A DNA stretch of 18,703 nt. Origin: a bacterium UBP17_UBA6191 (GTDB lineage: Bacteria; Muiribacteriota; UBA6191). Below, piece by piece: positions 7,851 to 16,217 of this stretch (within the stretch, counting starts at the first letter, position 1; each line of letters opens with the position of its first letter). The notes beneath the pieces are model-generated. The model saw nothing but the letters and a program-made list of their open reading frames with translations. It ran no database searches and was not told the DNA's origin. Made by a program: the position numbers and the translations under genes. The stretch is taken from contig DITF01000140.1 of the NCBI GenBank assembly GCA_002422125.1, positions 5,403 through 24,105 of the forward strand. Reading direction: 5' to 3'.

Positions 7851-8723
7851 ATGCCGATTCACTCCATTCAGTTCTTTGCACCAGCTAATCCAGTGTGTTC
7901 CGATGCCGGAAAATGGATCCGTCCATTGTTTCCAGAATTTAAGCTGGTATCGGCCTCAGATCCACAAATTTGGAATGGATTGCATGGCACGGATTTCATG
8001 CGTGCAAGAGAGCTAGATTTTTTAAAGCTCCCGGCCCCAGGTACTCTTTATATGGGAGGACGAGGCGGCTATGGCAGTATGCGGGCCTTAAACCAATGGC
8101 TTGAAGAAGGCAATGTCCCTGTCTCGGGTGGTGTGTTGTGCGGGTTTTCTGATTTGACGGTCTTTTTGAATTTTTTGCCCCAATTTGGATTTTCCTGCTG
8201 GCACGGGCCACTTGGAACTGCTCCTAAGGCTTTAGCATTACCAGAAGGGAATCTGGCTAAAAGTTTTAGGTCCTTGGTTGAGAATTCCCGGTTTCAAACT
8301 CCAATCCAGAGTTCACATACCTTTAAAGGGTGGGTGATTGGTGGTAATCTGACAGTGTTTCTAAGCTTGCTAGGCACTAAGTTTGAACCGGATTGGAAGG
8401 GAAAAATCCTGCTTTTGGAGGACATCGGGGAATCGACTTATCGCTTGGATAGAATGTTTACCCAGATTTTGTCGCATAGAGACTTTCAAAATCTGGCTGG
8501 GATTTTGTTAGGACAGTTTACTGATTGTGCTCCCCAAAAGGGCTCAGGGTTTAATGTGTCTTTGGAAGATGTCTGTGCGGATTTTGTATCCAAATCATCG
8601 GTTCCAGTGGTACAAGACATAGCTGTTGGTCATATTGAGGATATGTTAACAATTCCCATGGATCGGGATGTTACAGTTTTAGATGGGAGTATCTTTTGGG
8701 ACGCAATACCAGAAAAAAGCTAA
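7851..8723 (+). CDS. ldcA: LD-carboxypeptidase, peptidase family S66
   Basis: Family S66 enzymes remove the terminal D-alanine from L,D-linked muropeptide tetrapeptides during cytoplasmic peptidoglycan recycling. The catalytic Ser-Glu-His set is recognisable: Ser100 in CGFSDLT, Glu190 in LLLEDIGES and His261 in VGHIEDMLTIPM. The RGGYGSMR segment (71-78) and HGPL (118-121) are also typical. No signal peptide is visible, fitting a cytosolic enzyme. At 290 aa it is slightly shorter than many members. Related S66 members act on microcin C7 (MccF), so the substrate is inferred from the family only. GGAAG at 7840-7844 lies 6 nt before ATG7851. The gene overlaps the downstream rRNA methyltransferase start by 28 nt, suggesting coupled translation. 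Confidence 0.88.
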   Translation: MPIHSIQFFAPANPVCSDAGKWIRPLFPEFKLVSASDPQIWNGLHGTDFMRARELDFLKLPAPGTLYMGGRGGYGSMRALNQWLEEGNVPVSGGVLCGFSDLTVFLNFLPQFGFSCWHGPLGTAPKALALPEGNLAKSFRSLVENSRFQTPIQSSHTFKGWVIGGNLTVFLSLLGTKFEPDWKGKILLLEDIGESTYRLDRMFTQILSHRDFQNLAGILLGQFTDCAPQKGSGFNVSLEDVCADFVSKSSVPVVQDIAVGHIEDMLTIPMDRDVTVLDGSIFWDAIPEKS

Positions 8724-10081
8724 AAGGGCAGAGCGCTACGGTCAAATTCGGAAATATGAACTGGAAGGGCTTGTTCTCATCCTCTCTTGAAGGCGAGACT
8801 CTGATGGTGACAGGGGGATATCCTGAATCTGAGGGCGAGGTATTAGTGACTCGCATTGATGGCAAAAAACTCAGGGGCCGTAGAACACACTTTTTGGAAC
8901 CTGTTTCTGAATTTATAAATCAACCACCCTGCGAAGTATTTCTGTCCTGTGGAGGGTGTAAACTGCAACATGTAGACTATACAAAACAGCTTCAGTTTAA
9001 AACCTCATTCTTAGACACGGTTATATGCTCAATTGAGAAAAGCCAGGGAAATAAGCCAGAGCTCAAAGCGACTATTGCTTCACCCCGTCCATTTAGCTAT
9101 CGAAATAAAATGGAATTTACCTTCTCAGAACTGCGGGAAGGTCGGTTTTTTGGTATGCATGCTGATGGCAGTTTTGGAACTGTCGTAAATACCAATTCTT
9201 GCCATCTTGCGCTTGAACCAATGCAAAAGGTTATCCAATTGGTCTCCGAATGGTATTTGTCGGGTAATGTTTCTGGATATAATCCTTATCGCCATACAGG
9301 GATTTTAAGGCACCTTGTATTGCGAGGCTCAGAATATGAGAACAAGGTTTTAGTTAATTTTGTGGCTACAGAATGGCATGAAGACATAGCCCATATAGCG
9401 CAAAAATTAACCGAAATATCTGAGGTTTCAGGGGTATTTTTTACCAAAAATGCATCTGTGTCCGATAGCGTAATTTATGAGGAGTTTACCCCTTTGCATG
9501 GAGAAAACCGCCTTCGTGAGAAATTGGGGAATTATCTTTTTGATGTTTCCATGCAGTCTTTTTTTCAGGTGAATACTGGCAGTGCCGAAAGACTGTATCA
9601 ACAGATTGAAGAAACCCTGATTGAGTACGGAGCGACTGGTGGTGCCTTGCTTGATCTTTATTGTGGGGCGGGAAGTATTGGAATTTATTTGAGTTCCCAC
9701 TTCAATGATGTGATTGGGGTTGAAGAGGTAACCGAGGCCATTGCTGATGCGCATACCAATGCCGAATTAAATCAGATCAAAAATGCCAAATATCTTAATC
9801 GCAAGGTGGAGTCTTTAAGTGAGGAAGAACTTAGAGCCTGGGGAGCAAAGACAATTATTCTTGATCCACCTCGAAGTGGATGCCATCCCAAGGCCAGAAA
9901 ATCTGTGGCAGCCTTAAAGGTTAAACATATAATTTATGTGTCCTGCAACCCCAGAATTCTACCAGAAAATCTGGCTGAATTTCTCAGTACTGGTTATGAA
10001 GTAATTTCCATCAGGCCGGTGGATTTGTTTCCTCAAACCCCCCATCTGGAAGCTATCTTGTATCTTAGGCTTAAGGAATAA
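8696..10081 (+). CDS. rlmD: 23S rRNA (uracil-C5)-methyltransferase, RlmD/RumA family
   Basis: SAM-dependent enzyme that makes 5-methyluridine in 23S rRNA. The N-terminal 70 residues resemble a degenerate TRAM RNA-binding domain. Four cysteines fit the family's 4Fe-4S ligands: Cys79, Cys85 and Cys88 in PPC-x5-CGGC, and Cys169 in TNSCHLA. The Rossmann methyltransferase domain has the SAM loop LLDLYCGAGSIGI, the motif DPPRSG, nucleophile Cys417 in YVSCNP and the probable general base Glu452 in HLEAILY. At 461 aa it is of normal size. TTG8696 is chosen because GGGAG at 8685-8689 lies 6 nt upstream; ATG8756 is a weaker alternative that would cut into the TRAM-like region. RlmC or dual RlmCD specificity cannot be excluded, since the target uridine is not readable from sequence. 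The stop converges with the lipoprotein gene, overlapping by 11 bp. Confidence 0.92.
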   Translation: MGRNTRKKLKGQSATVKFGNMNWKGLFSSSLEGETLMVTGGYPESEGEVLVTRIDGKKLRGRRTHFLEPVSEFINQPPCEVFLSCGGCKLQHVDYTKQLQFKTSFLDTVICSIEKSQGNKPELKATIASPRPFSYRNKMEFTFSELREGRFFGMHADGSFGTVVNTNSCHLALEPMQKVIQLVSEWYLSGNVSGYNPYRHTGILRHLVLRGSEYENKVLVNFVATEWHEDIAHIAQKLTEISEVSGVFFTKNASVSDSVIYEEFTPLHGENRLREKLGNYLFDVSMQSFFQVNTGSAERLYQQIEETLIEYGATGGALLDLYCGAGSIGIYLSSHFNDVIGVEEVTEAIADAHTNAELNQIKNAKYLNRKVESLSEEELRAWGAKTIILDPPRSGCHPKARKSVAALKVKHIIYVSCNPRILPENLAEFLSTGYEVISIRPVDLFPQTPHLEAILYLRLKE

Positions 10082-10706
10082 ACTTTAAAACTTCGGCAAT
10101 CTGATCGACGGGAGTACCGGAAAACTGTGAGTCTAAATCACTGGCAATACGGATTTGTTCATTGGATTTGGTGCGGTTTCCTTGTACAAAATAGGCATAG
10201 GCCAACATGGCATGAGCTTCGGCATTAGAAACGCCTACCTTGTTGACATCATTGTAGACAAAATTGGCATTGCCAGCATCAAGCCCTTCCAACAGGGTAA
10301 TGGCTTCCTGTATGTCTTCCTTGCTGCCTTTGGAGATCAAGGCACCGGCCAATCCCACTCTGGCATCATTTTGGTTTGTGTTTAACTGAAGTGCCTGACG
10401 AAATTGATCAATTCCGGCTTGAGATCCACTCAGTTTTACATGGCACCAACCCAAACCAGCCCTTATTTCTGATTTTTCAGCAACTGTTCCGTCGGCCGCT
10501 AGAGCTGTTTCAAAGGCAGCCTTGGAAGCACTGTAGGAACCATCTTTGAATAATCCCCAAGAGGTTCGGATTTCTTGAGCCACGCCAGATAGTGGCAGCC
10601 CAAGATCCCCGTTGGCACCATCAAGAGTATCTCCACCGGGAGCAGCTCCACAACCCATGATTAACAGGGATACCAGGATGCAAAGAGTTCTCAGAACAAT
10701 AAGCAT
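10071..10706 (-). CDS. Small TPR-containing lipoprotein
   Basis: About 211 residues. The N-terminus is a lipoprotein signal: a hydrophobic stretch ending in LLIMGC, the lipidated Cys being residue 19 counted from the preferred start. A Gly/Pro-rich linker follows, then TPR-like helix pairs (WGLFKDGSYSASKAAFETAL, GIDQFRQALQLN and a later AHAMLAYAYFVQGN unit). It is probably anchored in the outer membrane facing the periplasm and should act as a binding scaffold; the partner is unknown. An ATG at 10719-10721 overlaps the upstream stop codon (ATGA) but has no ribosome site. The next in-frame ATG (10704-10706) has AAGGAG at 10713-10718 with 6-nt spacing and is preferred. It is second in a two-gene operon behind the giant Ig-repeat protein, which is its most likely functional partner. 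Confidence 0.85.
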   Translation of the reverse strand: MLIVLRTLCILVSLLIMGCGAAPGGDTLDGANGDLGLPLSGVAQEIRTSWGLFKDGSYSASKAAFETALAADGTVAEKSEIRAGLGWCHVKLSGSQAGIDQFRQALQLNTNQNDARVGLAGALISKGSKEDIQEAITLLEGLDAGNANFVYNDVNKVGVSNAEAHAMLAYAYFVQGNRTKSNEQIRIASDLDSQFSGTPVDQIAEVLKFIP

Positions 10707-10717
10707 TACCTTCTCCT

Positions 10718-13700
10718 TCATTTTAAAACCGCAAATTTAAGATCTTTTTTATGAGTGCGTCCGTTTTCTGTAACCTTTAGTCTTAGAAAGTAGACACCGT
10801 TTTTTACTTCGCCACCACGACGGTTTCTCAAATCCCAGTTATAGGTTTGTCTGGTGCTACTTAAAGTCAGACTTTGGCTAAAAACTAATCTTGAAGAACT
10901 ATCGTATACATACATTTCGGCTGAATCTGGGATAAAGTTTGTATTCAACTCAAAATTCATCTGATTTCTTACCGGATTTGGATAGATGCCAGGCTGAAAC
11001 TGGAAAACTCGGGAAATATTGGCCTGAATCAGAGAGGAATGAATCTGATTGCCAATTTTGTCACTGGCGATTAAGTGCCCTTCAACCCGGTTGACGGACT
11101 CGGGTACACGAATAAGGAAGGTTTCTGACTTATCATCAAGTTCACCTAAGAATCGATCACTACCATTTTGAAAATAGGTGTTTTTCCAGTCTACTCCAGA
11201 TCCGTAATCCTGCACTAAGAACTCAAGTTTGTCTTTATCCTTAATGCCTAACATCTCAATAGCCGGGGCGATAGGGTCGCGAAAAATTGCCATCGGCCCC
11301 AGATGATTGGAACTAGCGTTAAAGGAGTTGTCACCAAACCATTGTAATTTGCTGACAAAGGTCCACTCTCCATCGACTAGGGTAAAAAGCCCGGCATTGG
11401 TCGGAAGTTGTGTACTAGAAACCGATGCCAATGAACCCTGAATCTGTGATGATTTAGCTAGGTTTAATGGATGTAAGAGGGAGGGTAGTTCTTCAATTAG
11501 TTCCAGTTCTGGCTGTCTGGGGGTGATGGTGGATTCGGCAGGAATCATGACCACTCTGTGATCTTTGGATACAGCATCTTTGGGGATATCGATGGTTAGT
11601 TTATCCATGCCTAAAATGGAAGATTTAGACGCATACACTGAGGAGATGGGGATGTGTTGCACGATGGTATTGGTGTTTCCGTATTTGTCCTGTCCACTGA
11701 TTTTTAAGGAAAATGAGTTGTTTGCCATGCTTGAGAGATGAAGATTTGTTGAAAATGCAGACTGAGTCAGCCTTAGAACTGGTAGGGCAATTTCTTGATT
11801 ATTGGTGCTTATAGCAATTACTGAGGGCTCGGTGGGAACATCCACCGAAAGCCCACCCTTACGGTTTAAGCCCTTTACGGCAATAGTCAGAGCGTCTCGA
11901 TCTACAGGGTTGGTAAAAAACTTAAAGTCAAAATAGGGGCCGGAGTGAATTTCAAAGACATTAATGCCTCCGTCCTGAGCCTCCATGGGATTGGTGGCGA
12001 GATCAGAAATATTTTGAACTACCAGCCGGCCTAATCCATGTAAACCCGGTTTGGTGGCTGTAGGAGCTTCAATTTTGATTCTGGCAAGCAGGGTCGTTTC
12101 CTGAAAGGAGAGAATCTCCAGTTTTTGTTCGGGAAACTGCCCAATATCTACTGGTTGCAAAAATACTTTGGGTTCAGCATTAATGTTTACGGGTTCAGAA
12201 AATGTAATTAGAAATCTGGTGATTCCAGCCGTGATTGCGCCCTTGGATTCAGGAGAGGGGTCTTGAATCTGAATAGAGTTGATTTTAGGTTTGGTCTGAT
12301 CAATATAAAAGCGGGTAGAGGTAGATTTTTGGCCCTTTTTTCCTAGGGCATCAATGGCTCGAATTGTCCATTGGTAAGCCCCTTCACCTTCGGCAAGTGC
12401 GGCGACATTAATGGTTTCGTAAGTATTTTGGGTATGGTAGATTTTTGAGTTGATGTTGGGAGTAATCAGCTCGATTTCGTAACTGGTGGCATCCAGTACT
12501 CTTTCCCAGGCAAAATGTACAAAATAGAGGTTTGTACTGAAATTACTGAGTGGTTGTGATTTAACCGGTGGTTTTAAATCCGATGCGATCAGTCTGACCT
12601 TCCAGAAAAAGTCATTGTAGTTTCCAGCTTTGTCATAGGCTCGTAAGGTGATTCTGGCATCTACATCCTGATTCAGAGTTAGTTGGATTTCTTGCAGGTA
12701 GTTTTGAAAAGGTGGGTTGGGACTAAATGGGGGCAATCCTGGGCCAGCCATAAAAACCGGGGAAAAATCCATCAGCACAGTGGCCGGGGTTGTCCCCTCT
12801 AAAGATTCTACTTTGACCTCAATTTTAAGCATGCCACTGCCATTGGGGTTGTCCCGCACTCGTCCCTTTAAGAGGATGTTGTTGGCTAAAATGGACTGAC
12901 CATCCTTAAGGGCATCAATTTCAAGAATTGGAGCCTGTGTATCCAAGGTAAATGTAGAGGTGGCAACAGCTCCTTGATTGCCAGATTTGTCCACCGGAAT
13001 AACCTCTATGCGATACAGTCCATCTGCGCTTCCATCATTAGGAAGTGAGGTGGTGACTCCATCAGTTGTGACAATTTCCAAAAGTAGCTTTTGGGCCTTT
13101 TGATCAGGCAGAGTTTCAAAGCGCAGCCGACTTAAAATTTCAGTCTCTACTCCCCCGGTCCCAGAAACCTGAAATAGTTTGATGGTGCTTTTTTTAAGAT
13201 CAATATCGGAAAACTCTACATCAAATCTTGGTTGACAGTCCTTTAGAATGGCTGAGACTGATCTGAGATTTTTGGCCGTAAAACTCAGATTCTCAGGAAA
13301 GATACTGGTGACGGATGGGGCACAGTTATCATAGATAAAAGTACAGGCACTGTCCGTTCTGTTGCCAGCCCGATCTAAAATTATAGATTCAATCAAATAC
13401 CGACCGTCTTTTTCTGTGGTTTTGGGTAATGGGGTATTTAGGGTATACCGCATTGTATCTGTTGTGGATGAGGACTTGACCCCAGGCAGGGTTTGCGGAA
13501 TTTCACGAATATTTTTTACGACCAAACTGGATTTTAAGACATCAAATTCTGTATTGTTGACCTTCACTTCCACAAAATGGGGACTGCCGTCCAAGAAGGG
13601 GAGGACACCAAAGCGAGCGAATCCATCTGCTTCAGGAAGACATTTAATATCGTCCTCGGGAATTCTGGTAAAGTCCATAAAAAATAGTCTGGTGTCTTTA

Positions 13701-15709
13701 GAAGAAAAATTTCCGGCCTTGTCGCTGACACGAATCCCAAGCTGATAGTTTCCCTCCAGAGTAACGGGCGACTTGGGAATAATATCGATGGTGATGGGAT
13801 CAAATTCAATGATATCAATTGGAATCGTATTATTGGCTGGGCCTAACAAGGTAATATTTTGTGTCGTGGCTGAGGAAGGGTCAACACCTGAGACCTTACC
13901 ATTAGGTTCGTATAAGGGGTCTTCAAAAATGATGCGTATTTTTTCCGGAGATTGAGATAGAACTGAAAACTGGGCCGGAATCATATCTCTGACAAAAGGG
14001 GCCTTTGTGTCCACAAAAAACAGATTATTCTGGTTAAATGTGATGGTATTACCAGCCTGATCTCCACCTCCGCTGACATTGATTCTGACAGGGCCATCCT
14101 GTCCACTTGTGACACCAAAGCTATAGGTAAATACGGTTCCTCCACCTTCAGCAAATCCGGCTGAAAAAACCGTTCCATTAAAGGGAGTGACTTGCAGATT
14201 AGGTGGAGTTACAGAAGGTTCGTTTAAGCGAATGGTCACGCGAATGGAATCGGAGCGGGTAAACAGGGGAGGGTTATCCTGAGGAGCAATCACATTGTTG
14301 ACTCTGACTTCTTCTACAATGGGGGATTTGGTGTCTTTGATAAACGAAAAGCGGGCAATGGAGCTTGGAGCCGTGTTTCCGACCTCATCTTCAGCCTGAA
14401 GTTCTATTGTATGTTGTCCGTCGGGAAGATTGGCGATACTTACTGTGATGTTTTGTTCCGACCCTCCTTGCTGAATTGAGATGGGAGAGATAGGTGAAAA
14501 GCTAATCCCGTTTGGCCCGGTAACATATAGTTTGGGCAAGAGGGTATTGGTTAGGTTTTTATCCCCTTCCGTAAAAACCCGCAAATCAAAATTGGGCCCT
14601 TTGGTAACTAAGGTGATGTTTGGACTAGGGCTGACGATATTTGGTGCCGCTGGTGGGGTTCTATCGAGTTCAATACAGCCGATTTCCTGCCTTGGTCCCT
14701 TGAAGATGGGAGTATTGCCATTTTCTACTTCAGCCGCAATACAGTTATTGCCTTCCTGAGTCAGATTCAAGGTATGGGCAAATCCCTGCCCCGAAACCAG
14801 ACCGCCTACCTCAGAATTTAAAAATCCGTTGACATAAAATTTGACCGCAAAGGGGGCAACACTTCCAGAAACCGTTCCCTCAACCAAAACCCCGGTGTGA
14901 CGGGTAATAGTACCGGCAGGGGGAGTCATTCTAAGATTATCCAAAGCTACATTATCCCCATTGCCTCTGGTCACTAGGCCCAAAGATTTTGGTGGTCGGC
15001 TTTCCTGCCCTAAGGGGTCGGTGGCTACGATAAACAGGTTGACCTGCTGTCCAAAGGTAAGGGTCGATAAATCAACCGTTGCCACAAAATTGGCATTAGG
15101 CTGAATCAGACCACCACCTAAAATCACTCTTCTGTCCTGACCCGTGGCCGGATCAATCCCGTCCACAAAAAAGATGGTTACACTACCAGCGGTTTCAGGT
15201 TTGTCAGTGGCATTGCCGGCTGGAATACTATTGTCTACATTGCCAAACACCTGAAATGTTTGGGTAAATACAGTTTTAGGGAAATTGTCTGATTCTGGGT
15301 TGATATTTGGTGGATCTGGTGGGATTGTATCGGATAACACGGTAACCGGATTGGAAAAATTCAATCCTGGAGAAGTAACTTCTCTGGCCACAACATTAAT
15401 GGTGTTTTCAATTCTGTCCCCATCACAAAGCCCCACTAAAAAGGATCCACTCGTGACACTGGCCCCCGTGGCTGAGGCCGGAGGGTTGTTAGGCTGAACC
15501 GATTGCAGGGGGACTGGTCTTGTCGGACAGGTACTGACAAAGGTCAGATCAAAGTTTTGCGGATCGCTAGGCTGTTCCACCCTCCAAGTAATCAATACGG
15601 AGGATCCAGTAATTAGTAGATTTGGAGGCGAAAGCTCAATGGATACCGAACCAATCTGGGCATAGGTCGATACAGCAAATAGATACAAAATGAGAAGACG
15701 AAACAGCAT
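10718..15709 (-). CDS. Giant secreted Ig-like-repeat surface protein with FlgD-like / type IX-like C-terminal domain
   Basis: A 1663-residue exported protein. The N-terminus is a Sec signal peptide with a likely cut after TYA (residue 17). The body is a string of beta-sandwich modules. Linkers read like D-x-x-x-P (DTKSP 459, DTKAP 567, DTQAP 923, DQTKP 1137). D-x-x-G-N motifs recur near 441, 550, 663, 779, 907, 1026, 1341 and 1550, as in bacterial Ig-like repeats. Residues about 1050-1140 resemble a fibronectin-III module. Residues 1360-1490 resemble a ZU5-like region leading to a final Ig module. The last 90 residues (1574-1663) begin GIYPNP and contain NWDLRNRRGGEVKNGVYFLRL. This matches FlgD-like Ig / T9SS type A sorting domains. 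No enzymatic domain is seen; adhesion or a surface-layer role is inferred. No good ribosome site precedes ATG15709. It is coupled to the downstream TPR lipoprotein. Confidence 0.9.
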   Translation of the reverse strand: MLFRLLILYLFAVSTYAQIGSVSIELSPPNLLITGSSVLITWRVEQPSDPQNFDLTFVSTCPTRPVPLQSVQPNNPPASATGASVTSGSFLVGLCDGDRIENTINVVAREVTSPGLNFSNPVTVLSDTIPPDPPNINPESDNFPKTVFTQTFQVFGNVDNSIPAGNATDKPETAGSVTIFFVDGIDPATGQDRRVILGGGLIQPNANFVATVDLSTLTFGQQVNLFIVATDPLGQESRPPKSLGLVTRGNGDNVALDNLRMTPPAGTITRHTGVLVEGTVSGSVAPFAVKFYVNGFLNSEVGGLVSGQGFAHTLNLTQEGNNCIAAEVENGNTPIFKGPRQEIGCIELDRTPPAAPNIVSPSPNITLVTKGPNFDLRVFTEGDKNLTNTLLPKLYVTGPNGISFSPISPISIQQGGSEQNITVSIANLPDGQHTIELQAEDEVGNTAPSSIARFSFIKDTKSPIVEEVRVNNVIAPQDNPPLFTRSDSIRVTIRLNEPSVTPPNLQVTPFNGTVFSAGFAEGGGTVFTYSFGVTSGQDGPVRINVSGGGDQAGNTITFNQNNLFFVDTKAPFVRDMIPAQFSVLSQSPEKIRIIFEDPLYEPNGKVSGVDPSSATTQNITLLGPANNTIPIDIIEFDPITIDIIPKSPVTLEGNYQLGIRVSDKAGNFSSKDTRLFFMDFTRIPEDDIKCLPEADGFARFGVLPFLDGSPHFVEVKVNNTEFDVLKSSLVVKNIREIPQTLPGVKSSSTTDTMRYTLNTPLPKTTEKDGRYLIESIILDRAGNRTDSACTFIYDNCAPSVTSIFPENLSFTAKNLRSVSAILKDCQPRFDVEFSDIDLKKSTIKLFQVSGTGGVETEILSRLRFETLPDQKAQKLLLEIVTTDGVTTSLPNDGSADGLYRIEVIPVDKSGNQGAVATSTFTLDTQAPILEIDALKDGQSILANNILLKGRVRDNPNGSGMLKIEVKVESLEGTTPATVLMDFSPVFMAGPGLPPFSPNPPFQNYLQEIQLTLNQDVDARITLRAYDKAGNYNDFFWKVRLIASDLKPPVKSQPLSNFSTNLYFVHFAWERVLDATSYEIELITPNINSKIYHTQNTYETINVAALAEGEGAYQWTIRAIDALGKKGQKSTSTRFYIDQTKPKINSIQIQDPSPESKGAITAGITRFLITFSEPVNINAEPKVFLQPVDIGQFPEQKLEILSFQETTLLARIKIEAPTATKPGLHGLGRLVVQNISDLATNPMEAQDGGINVFEIHSGPYFDFKFFTNPVDRDALTIAVKGLNRKGGLSVDVPTEPSVIAISTNNQEIALPVLRLTQSAFSTNLHLSSMANNSFSLKISGQDKYGNTNTIVQHIPISSVYASKSSILGMDKLTIDIPKDAVSKDHRVVMIPAESTITPRQPELELIEELPSLLHPLNLAKSSQIQGSLASVSSTQLPTNAGLFTLVDGEWTFVSKLQWFGDNSFNASSNHLGPMAIFRDPIAPAIEMLGIKDKDKLEFLVQDYGSGVDWKNTYFQNGSDRFLGELDDKSETFLIRVPESVNRVEGHLIASDKIGNQIHSSLIQANISRVFQFQPGIYPNPVRNQMNFELNTNFIPDSAEMYVYDSSSRLVFSQSLTLSSTRQTYNWDLRNRRGGEVKNGVYFLRLKVTENGRTHKKDLKFAVLK

Positions 15710-15792
15710 ATACCAGAATTCATCGGCAAAGAAGTACAGAAACTAATCGTTCTATGAGTAAAATGTCCTTAAGCCTGTTCATGATCTCATTT

Positions 15793-15798
15793 TATGAT
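15793..15798 (+). promoter_or_regulatory. Possible -10 element (TATGAT) for the right-hand operon
   Basis: TATGAT lies 11 bp before ATG15810 within the 100-bp gap between divergent operons. No convincing -35 stands 16-18 bp upstream. If it is used, the leader would be only a few nucleotides, which would fit the absence of a clear ribosome site at this start. I found no believable promoter hexamers for the opposite-strand gene in the same gap. Confidence 0.22.
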
Positions 15799-15809
15799 AG
15801 TATCTAGGC

Positions 15810-16217
15810 ATGTCTGATTCAAATCTGGTGGGAGAGTTTTTGCAGGAGCAGTTGCAGCTTCTGGTGCAATTACAATCTCGTATGTTTGGTCAGAATGAGC
15901 CTGATACAATTGAGAATTTGCGCCGGGTATGTTACCAGTCTGGTTGTTTTTTTCAGTTTCTGAATGAAGTAAATCTGGCTAAGTTTTTTACACAGTGTTC
16001 CAATATTTTGCAGACCAATCGTCTTGATTTGAGCACAGAGGCCGAAAGCCTGTGGCATGGTGTAGAATGGGTGGAGTTGATTTATCAGGTTTTTTTGGCG
16101 ATTCGCAGTAACAATCTGCAAATCGAATTGGCACCATTCCAGCAGAAAGTAATGGAACTGCAATCATTGGGAATGGCGAGCGAAAGGAATTTTGATAATG
16201 AAAATCCTCGTAGTTGA
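15810..16217 (+). CDS. Small helical protein resembling a CheA-P1/Hpt domain without its phospho-histidine
   Basis: A 135-residue, apparently all-helical, soluble protein. Read against the Hpt/CheA-P1 pattern (acidic-Leu helix, then RxAHTLKGSA, then a helix and a loop), FLQEQLQLLVQLQ (10-22) fits helix A. NLRRVCYQSGCFFQFL (36-51) fits the phospho-site helix and NLAKFFTQCSNIL (55-67) the next helix. In that register the active His is Cys41 and the Lys-Gly pair is Ser-Gly (44-45). Phosphotransfer through the normal histidine is therefore not expected. The alignment is by eye and the family assignment is inference; it could also be an unrelated helical adaptor. The start ATG has only a weak AGG nearby. 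It opens a five-gene operon and overlaps the response-regulator gene by 20 nt, pointing to a joint function. Confidence 0.8.
   Translation: MSDSNLVGEFLQEQLQLLVQLQSRMFGQNEPDTIENLRRVCYQSGCFFQFLNEVNLAKFFTQCSNILQTNRLDLSTEAESLWHGVEWVELIYQVFLAIRSNNLQIELAPFQQKVMELQSLGMASERNFDNENPRS

Noticed and set aside
12717..14759. Several + strand reading frames of 60-127 codons opposite the giant Ig-repeat gene
   Set aside because: They are antisense to a convincingly coding frame, have low-complexity or non-protein-like composition, and lack ribosome sites and recognisable motifs.
12961..15400. DNA tandem repeats in the Ig-repeat gene
   Set aside because: The modules repeat at protein level (D-x-x-G-N, D-x-x-x-P linkers), but the nucleotide sequence has diverged and no DNA-level tandem repeat is visible.
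16192..16197. TTG16192 as the response-regulator start
   Set aside because: The AAAGGAA ribosome site is only 2 nt from the TTG but 8 nt from ATG16198, and the receiver domain begins right at MKILVVEDD.
15810..16217. Calling this a normal, phospho-transferring Hpt domain protein
   Set aside because: The fold pattern fits, but no HxxKG motif exists; the position of the His is Cys41, so only an Hpt-like label is used.
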